NCBI RefSeq assembly: GCF_025961205.1
Contig: NZ_JAOQNH010000001.1
Coordinates: 1,636,001-1,700,000, forward strand
DNA: 64,000 nucleotides
From: Azospirillum fermentarium
GTDB lineage: Bacteria > Pseudomonadota > Alphaproteobacteria > Azospirillales > Azospirillaceae
Direction: 5' to 3'
Below the pieces are notes generated by a model. That model was not told where the DNA came from, did not search any database, and saw only the letters and a program-made list of their open reading frames with translations. A program made the position numbers and the translations under genes. Position 1 is the first letter of the stretch. Each line of letters begins with the position of its first letter. Below, piece by piece: positions 8,292 through 20,392 of this stretch.

Positions 8292-9155
8292 TCACCCCCG
8301 GCTCGCCATCGCCTCGGCGAAGCGCCCCGGCCGGAGGTTGAGCCCGTCCAGCAGGGTGCTGAAGGCGGGGCTGCGCAGATATTCGTATTCCACCGCCCGC
8401 GGCCCCACCAGCGGGTCGGCCCGGCGCAGTTCCTCGTCGGGGATTCCGGGGTGAACCATCACCAGGGTTCCCGGCGGCATCCGGTCGAGAAAGCGGCCCA
8501 TCATCTCGGGGAACGGCTGGCTGGTGGCGAAATCGTACACGCCGCGGAAGCTGGCGTTCACCGGCACCCCGTGGCGGTGGGCCAGAGCGGCGAAGCGCTG
8601 GCCCAGCCCGCTGATGAGCAGCGTCTTGGGCACCGCGATGCCGCGCCGCGCGATGGCCTCTGCCGGGTCGCGGCACAGGCGGGCATAGGCCCCCGGCAGC
8701 GTCTTCAGCGCCGCGATCACCGCATCGCGGATGATGGGCAACTGGTGAACGTGCTGGTGTCCGTCGATGAAGGCGGGCGCCGTGCCGAACGCGGCGGTGA
8801 AGGCGTCCACCTGCCGCCGCACCTCGGCATCGATTTCCGCCCGGTTCAGGCGGCGGGTCAGCGCCAGCGGCATCAGCCGGCCCAGGGGCGGCAGCCGGCC
8901 GGCGGGGGCGAGCCGGGGCATGGAACCCAGCGGCGCCTGATCGGTCAGGGTCAGGTGAAGCCCGATGTCGGCCCGCGCCCCCAACGGCTTCAGCTTCGCC
9001 GCCTCATCGGCCCAGCCCGGACAGACGGTCATGCACGACGTGGCCGACAGCCGCCCCTGTTCGATCAGGTCGCGGATGGCCGTGCCGACACCGGGCGACA
9101 GCCCGTAATCATCGGCGCACAGCACGAAGCGGCGGGGTGGGGGAGACGCGGACAT
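8292..9155 (-). CDS. YdjC/ChbG/HpnK-family carbohydrate or polyketide-like deacetylase
   Basis: A 287-residue protein (from ATG at 9155; an upstream ATG at 9188 would add 11 residues). The N-terminal LCADDYGLSPGVG motif carries the metal-binding Asp pair of the YdjC family, and DGHQHVH near residue 130 supplies the histidines. The family includes ChbG (chitooligosaccharide deacetylase) and HpnK (hopanoid-associated). Substrate cannot be told from sequence. No hopanoid or chitin genes are nearby, so HpnK is only a possibility. It sits divergent from hutI (about 126 bp between starts) and upstream of the MocR-type regulator. Confidence 0.82.
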   Translation of the reverse strand: MSASPPPRRFVLCADDYGLSPGVGTAIRDLIEQGRLSATSCMTVCPGWADEAAKLKPLGARADIGLHLTLTDQAPLGSMPRLAPAGRLPPLGRLMPLALTRRLNRAEIDAEVRRQVDAFTAAFGTAPAFIDGHQHVHQLPIIRDAVIAALKTLPGAYARLCRDPAEAIARRGIAVPKTLLISGLGQRFAALAHRHGVPVNASFRGVYDFATSQPFPEMMGRFLDRMPPGTLVMVHPGIPDEELRRADPLVGPRAVEYEYLRSPAFSTLLDGLNLRPGRFAEAMASRG

Positions 9156-9280
9156 TCGGATCGGAACCACATGCGCAAAAGAACCCATCCGCGAGAAAGC
9201 ATGACCTCATATGATTATGCAAGAGCGGCGGTCCGGCAGAGGTGGGGCCGCCGGACGGAAAAGAAAAGGGACCGGACGGG

Positions 9281-10510
9281 ATGGAGTGGGACAGCTTGTG
9301 GCATAACGGCCATGCCTTCACGGCCGGCGATGCGGGCATCATCACCGATGCCGCCCTGGGGGTGCGGAACGGGCGCATCGCCTGGATCGGCCGGGCCGCC
9401 GACCTTCCCGCCGGCGTGCGTGCGGGCGGCGAGCACGACCTGGGCGGCGCCTGGATCACGCCGGGCCTGATCGATTGCCACACCCATCTGGTTTTCGGCG
9501 GGGACCGCGCCGCGGAATTCGAAATGCGGCTGGAAGGCGTGCCGTACGAGGAGATTTCCCGCCGCGGCGGCGGCATCGCCTCCACCGTCGCCGCCACCCG
9601 TGGGGCCGGGGCCGAGGGGCTGGTGGCGGCCAGCCGCCCGCGGCTCGCCCGGCTGCTGGCGGAAGGGGTGACGGCGGTGGAGATCAAATCCGGCTATGGT
9701 CTGGATCTCGGCACCGAACGCGCCATGCTGCGGGCCGCCCGCGCGCTGGGGGCGGATGGGCGGGTGACCGTCGCCGCCACCTGCCTTGCCGCCCATGCCC
9801 TGCCGCCGGAATACGCCGGGCGCGCGGACGATTACATCGCCCACGTCTGCGGGACGATGCTGCCCGCCCTGGCGGCGGAGGGGCTGGTCGATGCGGTGGA
9901 TGCCTTTTGCGAGCGCATCGCCTTCACGCCGGAACAGACGGCGCGGGTGTTCGAGACGGCCCGCCGGCTGGGGCTGCCGGTCAAGCTGCACGCCGACCAA
10001 TTGTCCGACGGCGGCGGGGCGGCGCTGGCCGCCCGTTACGGCGCCCTGTCCGCCGACCATGTGGAGCACACGGGCGAGGATGGAGTGCGGGCCATGGCGG
10101 CGGCGGGCACGGTGGCGGTGCTGCTGCCCGGCGCCTTCTACACGCTGCGGGAAACGGTGGTGCCGCCGGTGGACCTGTTCCGCCGCCACGGGGTGGCGAT
10201 GGCGCTCAGCACCGACTGCAACCCCGGCACCTCCCCCGTCACGTCGCTTTTGCTGATGCTGAACATGGGCTGCACCCTGTTCCGCCTGACCCCGGCGGAG
10301 GCGCTGGCGGGCGTGACCCGCCACGCCGCCCGCGCGCTGGGCATGGAGGGCGAGCGCGGCACGCTGGCGGTGGGCAAGGCGGCGGATTTCGTGGTGTGGG
10401 ACATCAACCGCCCGGCGGACCTGTGCTACTGGCTGGGCGCCAACCCGTGCCGGACGGTGGTGAAGGATGGGCGGGTGCGGGCGGCGTCAGACGCCGCCGG
10501 CCAGCATTGA
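9281..10510 (+). CDS. hutI: Imidazolonepropionase
   Basis: Hydrolyses imidazolone-5-propanoate to N-formimino-L-glutamate, third step of histidine degradation; metal-dependent amidohydrolase in the cytoplasm. From the ATG at 9281 the product is 409 residues, the family length. The metal-binding HTHLVFGG is near residue 67-74, the EIKSGYGLD block near 140, HADQ near 240 and the Asp of STDCNPG near 315. The start at 9281 is chosen because the 13 residues of an upstream in-frame start at 9242 are not conserved-looking and a purine-rich run (9261-9270) precedes it. Its 3' end overlaps the convergent histidine kinase gene by 24 bp. hutH, hutG and hutC are not adjacent. Confidence 0.95.
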   Translation: MEWDSLWHNGHAFTAGDAGIITDAALGVRNGRIAWIGRAADLPAGVRAGGEHDLGGAWITPGLIDCHTHLVFGGDRAAEFEMRLEGVPYEEISRRGGGIASTVAATRGAGAEGLVAASRPRLARLLAEGVTAVEIKSGYGLDLGTERAMLRAARALGADGRVTVAATCLAAHALPPEYAGRADDYIAHVCGTMLPALAAEGLVDAVDAFCERIAFTPEQTARVFETARRLGLPVKLHADQLSDGGGAALAARYGALSADHVEHTGEDGVRAMAAAGTVAVLLPGAFYTLRETVVPPVDLFRRHGVAMALSTDCNPGTSPVTSLLLMLNMGCTLFRLTPAEALAGVTRHAARALGMEGERGTLAVGKAADFVVWDINRPADLCYWLGANPCRTVVKDGRVRAASDAAGQH

Positions 10511-12280
10511 GGCCACGCGGGCCAGCAGGGCGTCGGTGGTGACCGGCTTGCCCAGAAGCTGGGTGTCCGGCCCCAGCGTCTCGTCCTGGATGCCCTGCTT
10601 GTGGGCGTAGCCGGTCAGGAACAGCACCTTCAGGCCGGGGCGCAGGCGGCGCCCGGCCTCCGCCACCTGCCGCCCGTTCATCCCCGGCAGGCCGACGTCG
10701 GTCACCAGCAGGTCGATGGCGGTGTCCGACGTCAGAAGGTCCAGGGCCGACGGCCCGTCCCCGGCCTCCAGCACGGTGTAGCCCTGATCGCCCAGGGCCG
10801 TGGCGAAGACCAGACGGACGAGCGCCTCGTCCTCCACCAGCAGCAGCGTGGCCGCCGCCGCGGCTTCGGCGGTGGCGGCGTCCGGGGCGTGAGGGGCGGC
10901 GCCTTCCTCCCGCCGGGCGCAGGGCAGGGTGATCGTCACCGTGGTGCCCATCCCCTCGGTGCTGCCGATGTGCAGGCGCCCGCCGGACTGGTGCACGAAG
11001 CCGTAGATCTGGCTCAGCCCCAGCCCGGTTCCCTGGCCGATGGGCTTGGTGGTGAAGAAGGGTTCGACCGCGCGGGCCAGCACGTCGGGGTTCATGCCCA
11101 TACCGGTGTCGGACACCGACAGCATCACCCCCGGCCCGCAATCCCCGTCCTCCTCCGCCGGCGGGGCGGCGGCTGTGGCGATGGTGAGAACACCGCCGTC
11201 CGGCATGGCGTCGCGGGCGTTGATGGCAAGGTTGAGCAGGGCGCTTTCGATCTGGTTGGCATCCCCCCAGACGCATGGCAGGCCGTGGTCGAGCCACAGA
11301 TCCACCCGCACCGCTCCCCCCACCGACCGGCGGAGCAGGTCGGCCATGCCGGTCACCAGCCCATTCAGATCGACGCTGCGCGGCTGGAGCGGCTGGCGCC
11401 GGGCAAAGGCGAGCAGGCGCTGGGTCATCGCCGCGGCCCGGTCCACCGACTGGCGCACGGCGCGCACGTAGGGGGACACGTCGGTCCGCCCGGCGGCCAG
11501 ACGGCGGTCGATCAGCTCCATGCTGCCGCCGATGGCCTGAAGCAGGTTGTTGAAATCGTGGGCCACCCCGCCGGTCAACTGGCCCAGCGCTTCCATCTTC
11601 TGCGCCTGGCGCAGGGCGTCCAGCGCCTCTTCCCGTTCCCGCGTGCGCTGTTCCACCTGGGCTTCCAGCCGGGTGTTCATGGCCGCAAGGTCGTTCCGGG
11701 CGCGCACGGTGGCGGTGGTTTCCACCACCGTGTCGATCATCCCGGCGACGGCCCCGCTCTCATCGCGCACCGGGCTGTAGCAGAAGGTGAAATAGGCGTG
11801 TTCCGCATAGCCGTTGCGCTCCACCACCAGGGGGAAATCCTCGATGAAGGTGGCTTCGCCCTGGAACGCGCGTTCGGCGATGGGGCCGATGACGTCCCAC
11901 GCCTCGCTCCAGATGTCGCGGAACGAGCGGCCCAGGGCCGGCGGCTTGGCCCCGAGGATGGGCGTGAAGGCGTCGTTGTGGATGGTGGTCAGTCCCGGCC
12001 CCCAGACCACCGCCGAGGGGAAACGCGAATTCAGCACCATGCCCACCGCCGTCCGCAGCGACGCCGGCCACCCGGACGGATGACCCAGCGGCGTGGCGTT
12101 CCAGTCATGGGTCCGCAGCCGCTGTCCCATGACGCCGCCTCCGTGCGCGAACGCGAAGGCGCCGTCGGTCGTCATGGGAAGCCGGTCGTTGTCGTCGGGC
12201 ATGGGGGTGGTCCGGGCTGGCACAGCGGCTATCATGGTAACATAGGCACCGTGGGGCATCGGGAAAACATACCCGCGCAT
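10487..12280 (-). CDS. Hybrid sensor histidine kinase/response regulator (PAS-HisKA-HATPase-REC)
   Basis: A soluble 597-residue hybrid kinase. A PAS-type sensory domain covers about residues 70-200, followed by a short coiled coil. The HisKA H-box is VAHDFNNLL (about 243), the ATPase has the N-box [10 protein letters not shown] and G-boxes DTGMGM and GLGLSQIYG, and a C-terminal receiver domain (about 475-595) has [12 protein letters not shown] with the phospho-Asp and the conserved Lys in LLGKPV. No membrane segment is seen. The start is uncertain: several in-frame Met codons (12280, 12259, 12235, 12202) lack a convincing ribosome site. It lies opposite to and between hutI and hutU, overlapping the hutI end, so a link with histidine sensing is conceivable but unproven. 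Confidence 0.88.
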   Translation of the reverse strand: MRGYVFPMPHGAYVTMIAAVPARTTPMPDDNDRLPMTTDGAFAFAHGGGVMGQRLRTHDWNATPLGHPSGWPASLRTAVGMVLNSRFPSAVVWGPGLTTIHNDAFTPILGAKPPALGRSFRDIWSEAWDVIGPIAERAFQGEATFIEDFPLVVERNGYAEHAYFTFCYSPVRDESGAVAGMIDTVVETTATVRARNDLAAMNTRLEAQVEQRTREREEALDALRQAQKMEALGQLTGGVAHDFNNLLQAIGGSMELIDRRLAAGRTDVSPYVRAVRQSVDRAAAMTQRLLAFARRQPLQPRSVDLNGLVTGMADLLRRSVGGAVRVDLWLDHGLPCVWGDANQIESALLNLAINARDAMPDGGVLTIATAAAPPAEEDGDCGPGVMLSVSDTGMGMNPDVLARAVEPFFTTKPIGQGTGLGLSQIYGFVHQSGGRLHIGSTEGMGTTVTITLPCARREEGAAPHAPDAATAEAAAAATLLLVEDEALVRLVFATALGDQGYTVLEAGDGPSALDLLTSDTAIDLLVTDVGLPGMNGRQVAEAGRRLRPGLKVLFLTGYAHKQGIQDETLGPDTQLLGKPVTTDALLARVASMLAGGV

Positions 12281-12379
12281 CGTTTGGGGGAAATGCTCCT
12301 TGTGGTGCGGCCTTGATGCCTTCTTTCGTGTGTTCCATCCTCATGGACGAGGGTTCGAATCCAAAATAAGGGAGGCACC

Positions 12380-14065
<1,686 letters not shown>

Positions 14066-14797
14066 CTATTCCCCCTTCCCGGCGGCATCGGTGCGGTGCC
14101 GCCGCATGGTTTCGGCGTGGGCGCGGATGACCTTTTCGGTGCGCGAGAACCCTTGCCGCCGCACCAGCACCAGCAGGACGAAGCCGCTGGCCCCCATGAA
14201 CGCCCACGGCCCGACCATCCACGCCAGCGCCGCCAGGGCGAAGTAATAGGCGCGCAGGCCCCCGTTCAGCGCCCGCACCGCCAGGGTGATCGCCTCGGCC
14301 ATCGACGCGGCCAGTTCACGTTTCAGCGGTTCGGCCACCGGCGGCATCGGCGCCGAGCCCAGCAGGGCGCAGCAGTAATTGTATTGCCGCAAGGCCCAGG
14401 TGAACTTGAAGAAGGCGAAGGTGAAGATCGCCACCAGCAGCAGCAGCTTGGTTTCGAAAAAGGCCCGCGACACCTGGGCGGTGAAGGACAGGTTGCCCAC
14501 CAGCTCGTGCGCCCGTTCGATGGCGCCGAACGACCCCACCAGTCCCGCCAGGACCAGCGCCGTGGTGGAAGCGAAGAACGAGCAACTGTTCATGGTATGG
14601 CCCACCAGTTGGGCGTCCATGATGCGGTTGTCGCGGCCCAGCATCTGTTCCATCCATTCCACGCGGATGTTGACCAGATGGCGGTTGACGAAGGCGCGGC
14701 TGTTCAGCAGGTGGTCCTGGGCGATGGTGAACAGGCCCCAGATGCCGATGAACCAGCAAAGGGCGATGATGTCGAGCGTGGTCAGGTCTTTGGGCAC
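14066..14797 (-). CDS. DUF599-family integral membrane protein
   Basis: A 243-residue protein resembling DUF599, a family of unknown function. Hydrophobic segments lie at about residues 8-26, 75-93, 113-135 and 188-215, consistent with four membrane helices. Typical family features are the short N-terminal helix followed by a long charged loop (NRHLVNIRVEWMEQM) and the FFETKLLLL segment. Its stop codon directly touches the hutU stop with no base between, so there is no room for a terminator. It lies 63 bp downstream of the sensor kinase gene on the same strand and may be cotranscribed. Function unknown. Confidence 0.8.
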   Translation of the reverse strand: MPKDLTTLDIIALCWFIGIWGLFTIAQDHLLNSRAFVNRHLVNIRVEWMEQMLGRDNRIMDAQLVGHTMNSCSFFASTTALVLAGLVGSFGAIERAHELVGNLSFTAQVSRAFFETKLLLLVAIFTFAFFKFTWALRQYNYCCALLGSAPMPPVAEPLKRELAASMAEAITLAVRALNGGLRAYYFALAALAWMVGPWAFMGASGFVLLVLVRRQGFSRTEKVIRAHAETMRRHRTDAAGKGE

Positions 14798-14860
14798 GGG
14801 GGGGTATCCGGGGCGGCTGCCGAAAGGGGAGAGGGGGCTTTTCGGAAAACAGCGGCGTGT

Positions 14861-16591
14861 CTATTCGTGTAGGCTGGGTTCCCGGTGCTGGCAAGCGCTT
14901 CCGTCGCCGCTGCCGCCGGCCAGGGGCACGGTGATGGAGAAGACCGACCCGCGCCCCTCCCGCGATTCCACGCCGGTGGGGTGGTGCAGCAGGGCGCCCA
15001 GCCGCTGCACGATGGACAGCCCCAGCCCCAGCCCCTTTTCACCCGTGGTGCGGGTGCCGGCCTGATAGAACTCGTCCCAGATGGCGGCGAGGGCGGCGGG
15101 CGGGATGCCGGGGCCGGTGTCCCACACCTCGATCCGCACGGCATCGCCGCGGCGGCGGCAGCCCAGCATCACCCCGCCGTGATCGGTGTAGCGCAGCGCG
15201 TTGGCCAGCAGGTTGCGCACCATCCGTTCCAGGAGCGACGGGTCCGTGCACACCGTCACGTCCAGCGGGTGATAGAGAAAACGCAGCCCCTTTTCCGTGG
15301 CCAGCGGCCCGGTCTGGGTGGCGATGGGGTCGAGAACGGCGCTGAGCGGTACCGGCCCGATGGCCGGCGTCACCGCGCCGGCATCCAGGCGCGAGGCGTC
15401 GAGCAGGCTGGACAGCAGCCGCTCGCTGGCCTCCAGCGCGCGGGTGGCGTTCTGGGTGATCTGGACGTGGGCGGGCTTGTCCAGCGTCTCTTCCAGGATG
15501 CCCAGGAACAGGCGCAGCGCCTGGATCGGCTGGCGCAGGTCGTGGCTGGCCGCGGCCATGAAGCGGGATTTGGCGGCGTGCGCCTTTTCCGCGGCGGCGC
15601 GCATGGTGTCCAGTTCGGCCATGGTGCGTTCCTGGCGGTCGAGCGCGTGGATCAGCGCCCGCCCGGCCAGCACGCCCGCGGCCAGCAGGAGCAGGGCGGT
15701 GGGAATCAGCCACGCGGTGCGGGTGCGCCACGGACCCAGCACCGTGTCCATGCGGATGCCGGCCGCCACGAACACGCTGGTTTCCTCGATCCGGCGGTAG
15801 GCCATCAGCCGGTCGCCGCCGTCCACCGGTGACACCAGCCGCACCGTGCCCGCCGGGGCCGTGCGGGCCTGGGCCAGCAATCCCGTGTTCTCGATGCCGG
15901 GGCCCGTGGGATCGGCCATGGGAAAGCGCACGATGATGGCGCCGTCGGTGCGGTAGATACCCGACACCGCCCCGTCCCCCAGCCCCAGATGCCGGTTGAA
16001 GGCGGTGAAATAGGCGGTGTCGATGCCGGCTGTGACCGCGCCGGCGAAGCCCCCGGCCTCGTCCACCCGGCGGCGGGTCAGGGTGAACAGCGGTCCGTCG
16101 CCGCCCAGCCGAATCGTACGCCCCACGCTCAGGGGGGCGGGGTCGTCCCGCGCGGTCTGGAAGAATTCCTGTTCCCCCGCGTCCGAGCCGGGGGGTGGGG
16201 GAAAGGCGCTGCTGACCTGCACCGCGTGTCCGTCGGCGCCGTACACGGCGATGATGCCGGGCAGGGGCAGCAGGCCGGCGGCGTCCTGCACCATCATCCA
16301 TGTGGAGCCGCCGCCGATCCGTTCGGGCGGCACCTCGTCCATGTCCCGCCCGATGTGGTGCAGCACCAGATTGATGGCGGTGAAATTGCGTTCGGTGTGT
16401 TCGGCCAGCAGGTTGACGGCGGCGGTGACGCGCGTCCGGGCCGCAGCCACCTCGGTGTCGTGGTCGTGCAGGATGAACAGCCCCGTGCTGCCCATCACCA
16501 AGGCCCCATAGGCGGCCATCGCCACCATCACCCGGTAGCGCAGGGTTCCTTGGCGAAAGGGCGGGGTTGGCGTCATCGTCGTCCGGGGCAC
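14861..16591 (-). CDS. Membrane sensor histidine kinase with periplasmic Cache-like domain
   Basis: A 576-residue kinase. A membrane helix at about residues 21-42 and another near 290-312 enclose a periplasmic region of ~250 residues that resembles a double Cache sensor (mid-section RRRVDEAGGFAGAVTAGID). The cytoplasmic part has a HisKA H-box SHDLRQPIQALRLF (about 348-361), the N-box NLLANALRY, and G-boxes DTGPGIP and KGLGLGLSI near the end. No receiver or HAMP is obvious. No response regulator gene is adjacent, so its partner is unknown. Ligand cannot be inferred; Cache domains often bind small metabolites such as amino acids. Confidence 0.87.
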   Translation of the reverse strand: MPRTTMTPTPPFRQGTLRYRVMVAMAAYGALVMGSTGLFILHDHDTEVAAARTRVTAAVNLLAEHTERNFTAINLVLHHIGRDMDEVPPERIGGGSTWMMVQDAAGLLPLPGIIAVYGADGHAVQVSSAFPPPPGSDAGEQEFFQTARDDPAPLSVGRTIRLGGDGPLFTLTRRRVDEAGGFAGAVTAGIDTAYFTAFNRHLGLGDGAVSGIYRTDGAIIVRFPMADPTGPGIENTGLLAQARTAPAGTVRLVSPVDGGDRLMAYRRIEETSVFVAAGIRMDTVLGPWRTRTAWLIPTALLLLAAGVLAGRALIHALDRQERTMAELDTMRAAAEKAHAAKSRFMAAASHDLRQPIQALRLFLGILEETLDKPAHVQITQNATRALEASERLLSSLLDASRLDAGAVTPAIGPVPLSAVLDPIATQTGPLATEKGLRFLYHPLDVTVCTDPSLLERMVRNLLANALRYTDHGGVMLGCRRRGDAVRIEVWDTGPGIPPAALAAIWDEFYQAGTRTTGEKGLGLGLSIVQRLGALLHHPTGVESREGRGSVFSITVPLAGGSGDGSACQHREPSLHE

Positions 16592-16646
16592 GTCCCAGAA
16601 GGGGCAGGGCGTGGAAGGGGGGCCGGGGGCCGCAGTGCCTGCGGCT

Positions 16647-16865
16647 TCATCCCTCCCTTGTGATCAGCCGTGCCCGCAGACTTGTCAAGACATGCACGCG
16701 TATGGCGCTGGACAGGTTGCCCGTACGCCCCACGTCGATTTCACCGATCAGGCTGTTGATGGACATGCCGCGCTCCTCCGCCAGTTCCTTCACGGCTTCC
16801 CAGAATTCCGGCTCCAGCGACACGCTGGTCGGGTGGCCGGCGATAAGTACGGAACGTTTTTTCAT
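16647..16865 (-). CDS. Ribbon-helix-helix domain protein (RHH_4 type)
   Basis: A 72-residue protein. The N-terminal strand KRSVLIAGHPTSVSLEPEFW followed by a helix (EAVKELAEERG) and MSINSLIGEID is the pattern of the RHH_4 family of small DNA-binding-like proteins found across alphaproteobacteria. The gene starts 42 bp downstream of fumC on the same strand, an arrangement seen in many relatives, so it is probably cotranscribed with fumC. Its target is unknown; the family is sometimes annotated as an arylsulfate sulfotransferase-like protein without good reason. Confidence 0.82.
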   Translation of the reverse strand: MKKRSVLIAGHPTSVSLEPEFWEAVKELAEERGMSINSLIGEIDVGRTGNLSSAIRVHVLTSLRARLITREG

Positions 16866-16907
16866 AACGGCATGATAAATCGTGAATCCTTAAGAAAATC
16901 CAAGCGT

Positions 16908-18314
<1,407 letters not shown>

Positions 18315-18445
18315 GAATTCCCCCTTGCCGGATGATGCAAGTCGAACGGCGCATCCCAGACATTTGCCCTGCCTGCGTCCGTAACAAGGGCAGCGGGCGG
18401 CCAAGTTCCCGCCGAAGGAGGAAAATGCACCGGCCGCTCTTTTTA

Positions 18446-18460
18446 GTTCTTGTTCTGTTC
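18446..18460 (+). promoter_or_regulatory. Candidate LexA (SOS) box, GTTC-N7-GTTC
   Basis: GTTC at 18446-18449 and GTTC at 18457-18460 are separated by exactly 7 bp, the direct-repeat form of the alphaproteobacterial LexA site. It lies 75 bp upstream of the orphan gene at 18535 and about 130 bp upstream of fumC on the other strand. A second TTGTTC repeat inside the spacer may be chance. Confidence 0.4.
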
Positions 18461-18534
18461 GGAAAGATCGTCCATCTTTTGTTCTATCTTCGGACGGTTC
18501 GCCGTCCAACCCGACACAGGACAGGAGGCCGCTC

Positions 18535-18843
18535 ATGGGTTTCATGCCGTGGCAGGATGGTCAGGTGGCAACGGATGCCGGCGCGGGGTACGGCACCCCG
18601 GCGGTCCCCGATGGGCCGCTGGTGCGCGCCCGCATCGCCAAGGGCCGGGTGACGGAGATGCTGGCCCGCGGCTGGGCGGTTCTGGATTCCGGTCATGAAA
18701 GCTGGACGGTGATGGAAGGGCCGGAAACCGACAGCACCCCCGAACCCATCGGGGCGATCGTCCCGCCCATGCTGGCTGAATTCTGGCGCCTTTCACAAAT
18801 GGACGTCATGGATGAAGAGGAATGGAGTACCTCTTTCGCATAA
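18535..18843 (+). CDS. Small acidic protein of unknown function
   Basis: A 102-residue protein, not recognised. It has no membrane segment or signal peptide. The central part ([21 protein letters not shown], residues 31-51) looks like a helix-strand unit, and the C-terminus is acidic with Met, Asp and Glu (MDVMDEEEW). The start is supported by AGGAGG at 18521-18526, nine nucleotides before the ATG. It stands alone, divergent from fumC, with a candidate LexA box upstream. A damage-inducible role would be a guess from that site only. Confidence 0.65.
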   Translation: MGFMPWQDGQVATDAGAGYGTPAVPDGPLVRARIAKGRVTEMLARGWAVLDSGHESWTVMEGPETDSTPEPIGAIVPPMLAEFWRLSQMDVMDEEEWSTSFA

Positions 18844-18906
18844 TACTTTCGATTGTCACATGTATTGCGAGGGGTAGTTCTGAAGATGGCGGCGTTTCCA
18901 TTGTCA

Positions 18907-18925
18907 AATTAACGTCTCGTTAATT
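18907..18925 (+). promoter_or_regulatory. Candidate CtrA site within a perfect 8-3-8 palindrome (TTAA-N7-TTAA)
   Basis: Positions 18907-18914 are the exact inverted repeat of 18918-18925 with a 3-bp centre. Inside it TTAA (18909-18912) and TTAA (18920-18923) are 7 bp apart, the full CtrA recognition form TTAA-N7-TTAA. It is ~50 bp upstream of the first of two tandem paralogous small genes. In Rhodospirillales CtrA mainly controls motility and late cell-cycle genes. Confidence 0.5.
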
Positions 18926-18975
18926 GGAAAAGCCGTTCAATCACTCCATCGAACGCACCGATTACCGATGGAGAG

Positions 18976-19236
18976 ATGAGGATGATCACCGCCGCCACGA
19001 TCCTTCCGGTCGCCACCCTGTCCGATACCGCCGTCCGTTCGGCATCGCTGCTGCATATGGCGCTGCTGGACGAGTTCATCCGCCTGACCCGGGAGGCGGC
19101 GGGGGACGAGAACGACGGTTTCGTCCGCGACAGCCTGGAGGAAACCCTGGCCGCGCTGCGCGTGGAACGGGATGGTTACGCCGTCGTCCTGCACGGCGCC
19201 ATGATCATGCCGCAGGCGTCGGTGCCCGCCGCCTGA
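18976..19236 (+). CDS. Small protein, first of a tandem paralogous pair
   Basis: An 86-residue protein of unknown function. Residues 24-70 form a predicted two-helix unit: LLHMALLDEFIRLTREA, then VRDSLEETLAALRVERDGYA. The same pattern appears in the next gene (19286-19489), so the two arose by duplication. The start codon may be 18976 or the Met at residue 3; the upstream GAGATGAGG is purine-rich. The candidate CtrA palindrome lies upstream. No membrane segment. The helical, Leu-rich and acidic character suggests a small protein-protein adaptor, but that is inference. Confidence 0.65.
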   Translation: MRMITAATILPVATLSDTAVRSASLLHMALLDEFIRLTREAAGDENDGFVRDSLEETLAALRVERDGYAVVLHGAMIMPQASVPAA

Positions 19237-19285
19237 TCCGGCCCGATCCACCCGCGACCGTCTTGTCTTTGAGGAGTGCTTTCCG

Positions 19286-19489
19286 ATGATGTCCACCGAC
19301 CTGCGTCTGTCGTCCCTGCGCCATGTGGAACTGCTGGATTCCTTCATCCGCACGGCGGAGGACGCGCTGAGCCTTCAGGCCGATCCCTTCATGCGCGACA
19401 GCCTGGGCGACCTGTTGGGCACCTTGCGGGCGGAGCGGGACTCCTACGCCCGCATGGCCGGCGGCGACGGGCGGGCCGGCACCGCGTGA
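19286..19489 (+). CDS. Small protein, second of a tandem paralogous pair
   Basis: A 67-residue protein. It aligns with the preceding gene product over LRHVELLDSFIRTAEDAL and MRDSLGDLLGTLRAERDSYA, with the same spacing; the shared core is (L)LD-FIR, RDSL, LxxLRxERDxYA. It starts 49 bp after the first gene behind GAGGAG (19270-19275), so the pair is likely one transcript. It ends 20 bp before the convergent gene at 19509. Function unknown. Confidence 0.65.
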   Translation: MMSTDLRLSSLRHVELLDSFIRTAEDALSLQADPFMRDSLGDLLGTLRAERDSYARMAGGDGRAGTA

Positions 19490-19508
19490 GGGGCGTGCCC
19501 CCGCGCCC

Positions 19509-20234
19509 TCAGAACAGCCCGTTCAGCAGCGACCCGCGCCCGCTGTAGGACGACGAGGACGACGATGAACCGCCGCCCCCCAGCAGGATGTTGGTCAGGC
19601 TGGACGACGTGACGGCGGAGCCGTTCATCAGGCTTTGCAGGGTGCGCACATACGACGGCACGTCGCCCCCCGACGATCCCGCCGCCGGCTGCTTGGCATA
19701 GGTGTCGTAGTCGGTGGTGAAGGCGCCCTGGGTCAATTGCAGGGCGTACTGCTTTTCCTTGGTGGCGTCCTCGCCCTTGTCGCGGGTGACGCGGATGGTG
19801 TAGTCGCCCTTGTCCAGCGGCAGCTTGCCCTGGGTCCATTTGGTGTAGGCGTCATAGGCAGCGCCGGCATCGGCGTTGCTGTCGGCCATCACCTTGCCCG
19901 CCTTGTCCATCAACTGCACGCGCACGCCGGCATCGCCGACCCGGCCCAGGCCGGATTCGCCGGCACTGGTCACCTTGAACTTGTAGAAGTCCACAGGATC
20001 GTTGGCACCGAGGATGCTGAAGCCGTTCAGCCGGCTCTTATCCTTGATGAGATAGCCGAGGTTGGTGGCAAAGGCCGCCTGCGTGGACGAGGATTTGGTG
20101 GCGTTCTGTTCATAAACCTTGTCGGCGGACTGGGTTTTCGCCGTCTTCGCCTGATCCTGGGTGCGCTTGACCGCCGCCTCGATCGACTGCTGCAGGCTCG
20201 ACACCATGCCGGAGATGTCGCTGATCCCGCCCAT
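19509..20234 (-). CDS. Unknown protein with serine-rich tail
   Basis: A 241-residue protein, not recognised. The first ~55 residues are polar and helical (SSLQQSIEAAVKRTQDQAKT). The middle (about 70-180) looks beta-rich with motifs such as DFYKFKVTSAGESGL, VRVQLMDKAGKVMADSNAD and GDYTIRVTR, which recall bacterial pre-peptidase-type beta sandwiches of secreted proteins. The tail has an alanine/serine/glycine stretch, a run of seven serines, and ends hydrophobic (SLLNGLF). There is no N-terminal signal peptide; a C-terminal secretion signal is conceivable. It is a single gene, tail-to-tail with the small paralogue pair. Confidence 0.65.
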   Translation of the reverse strand: MGGISDISGMVSSLQQSIEAAVKRTQDQAKTAKTQSADKVYEQNATKSSSTQAAFATNLGYLIKDKSRLNGFSILGANDPVDFYKFKVTSAGESGLGRVGDAGVRVQLMDKAGKVMADSNADAGAAYDAYTKWTQGKLPLDKGDYTIRVTRDKGEDATKEKQYALQLTQGAFTTDYDTYAKQPAAGSSGGDVPSYVRTLQSLMNGSAVTSSSLTNILLGGGGSSSSSSSYSGRGSLLNGLF

Positions 20235-20326
20235 GACCTGTCCCCATCGGTTGCGTGCTCGTGGGATGGGTCAAGCAAGAACGGGGCCAGAGGTGAATTC
20301 ATTAAAAACAGTATCTTAAATGAAAA

Positions 20327-20368
20327 GCCCGGCACCTTTGCCCCCTTCGGGTGCAAAAAGTGCCGGGC
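20327..20368 (-). terminator. Intrinsic terminator of the nif accessory operon
   Basis: Stem 20327-20335/20360-20368 (9 bp, extended by further T-A pairs inside) followed on the minus strand by TTTTCA (complement of 20321-20326). It lies 25 bp beyond the stop of the SIR2-fold gene, the last gene of the minus-strand nif unit. Confidence 0.75.
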
Positions 20369-20392
20369 AAAATCCGTCCACCGCCGTGGGCG

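Noticed and set aside
12350..12363. GGTTCGAATCC-like stretch before hutU that resembles a tRNA T-arm
   Set aside because: No five-pair T-stem, acceptor stem, anticodon arm or D-arm could be found around it; chance match in the hutU leader.
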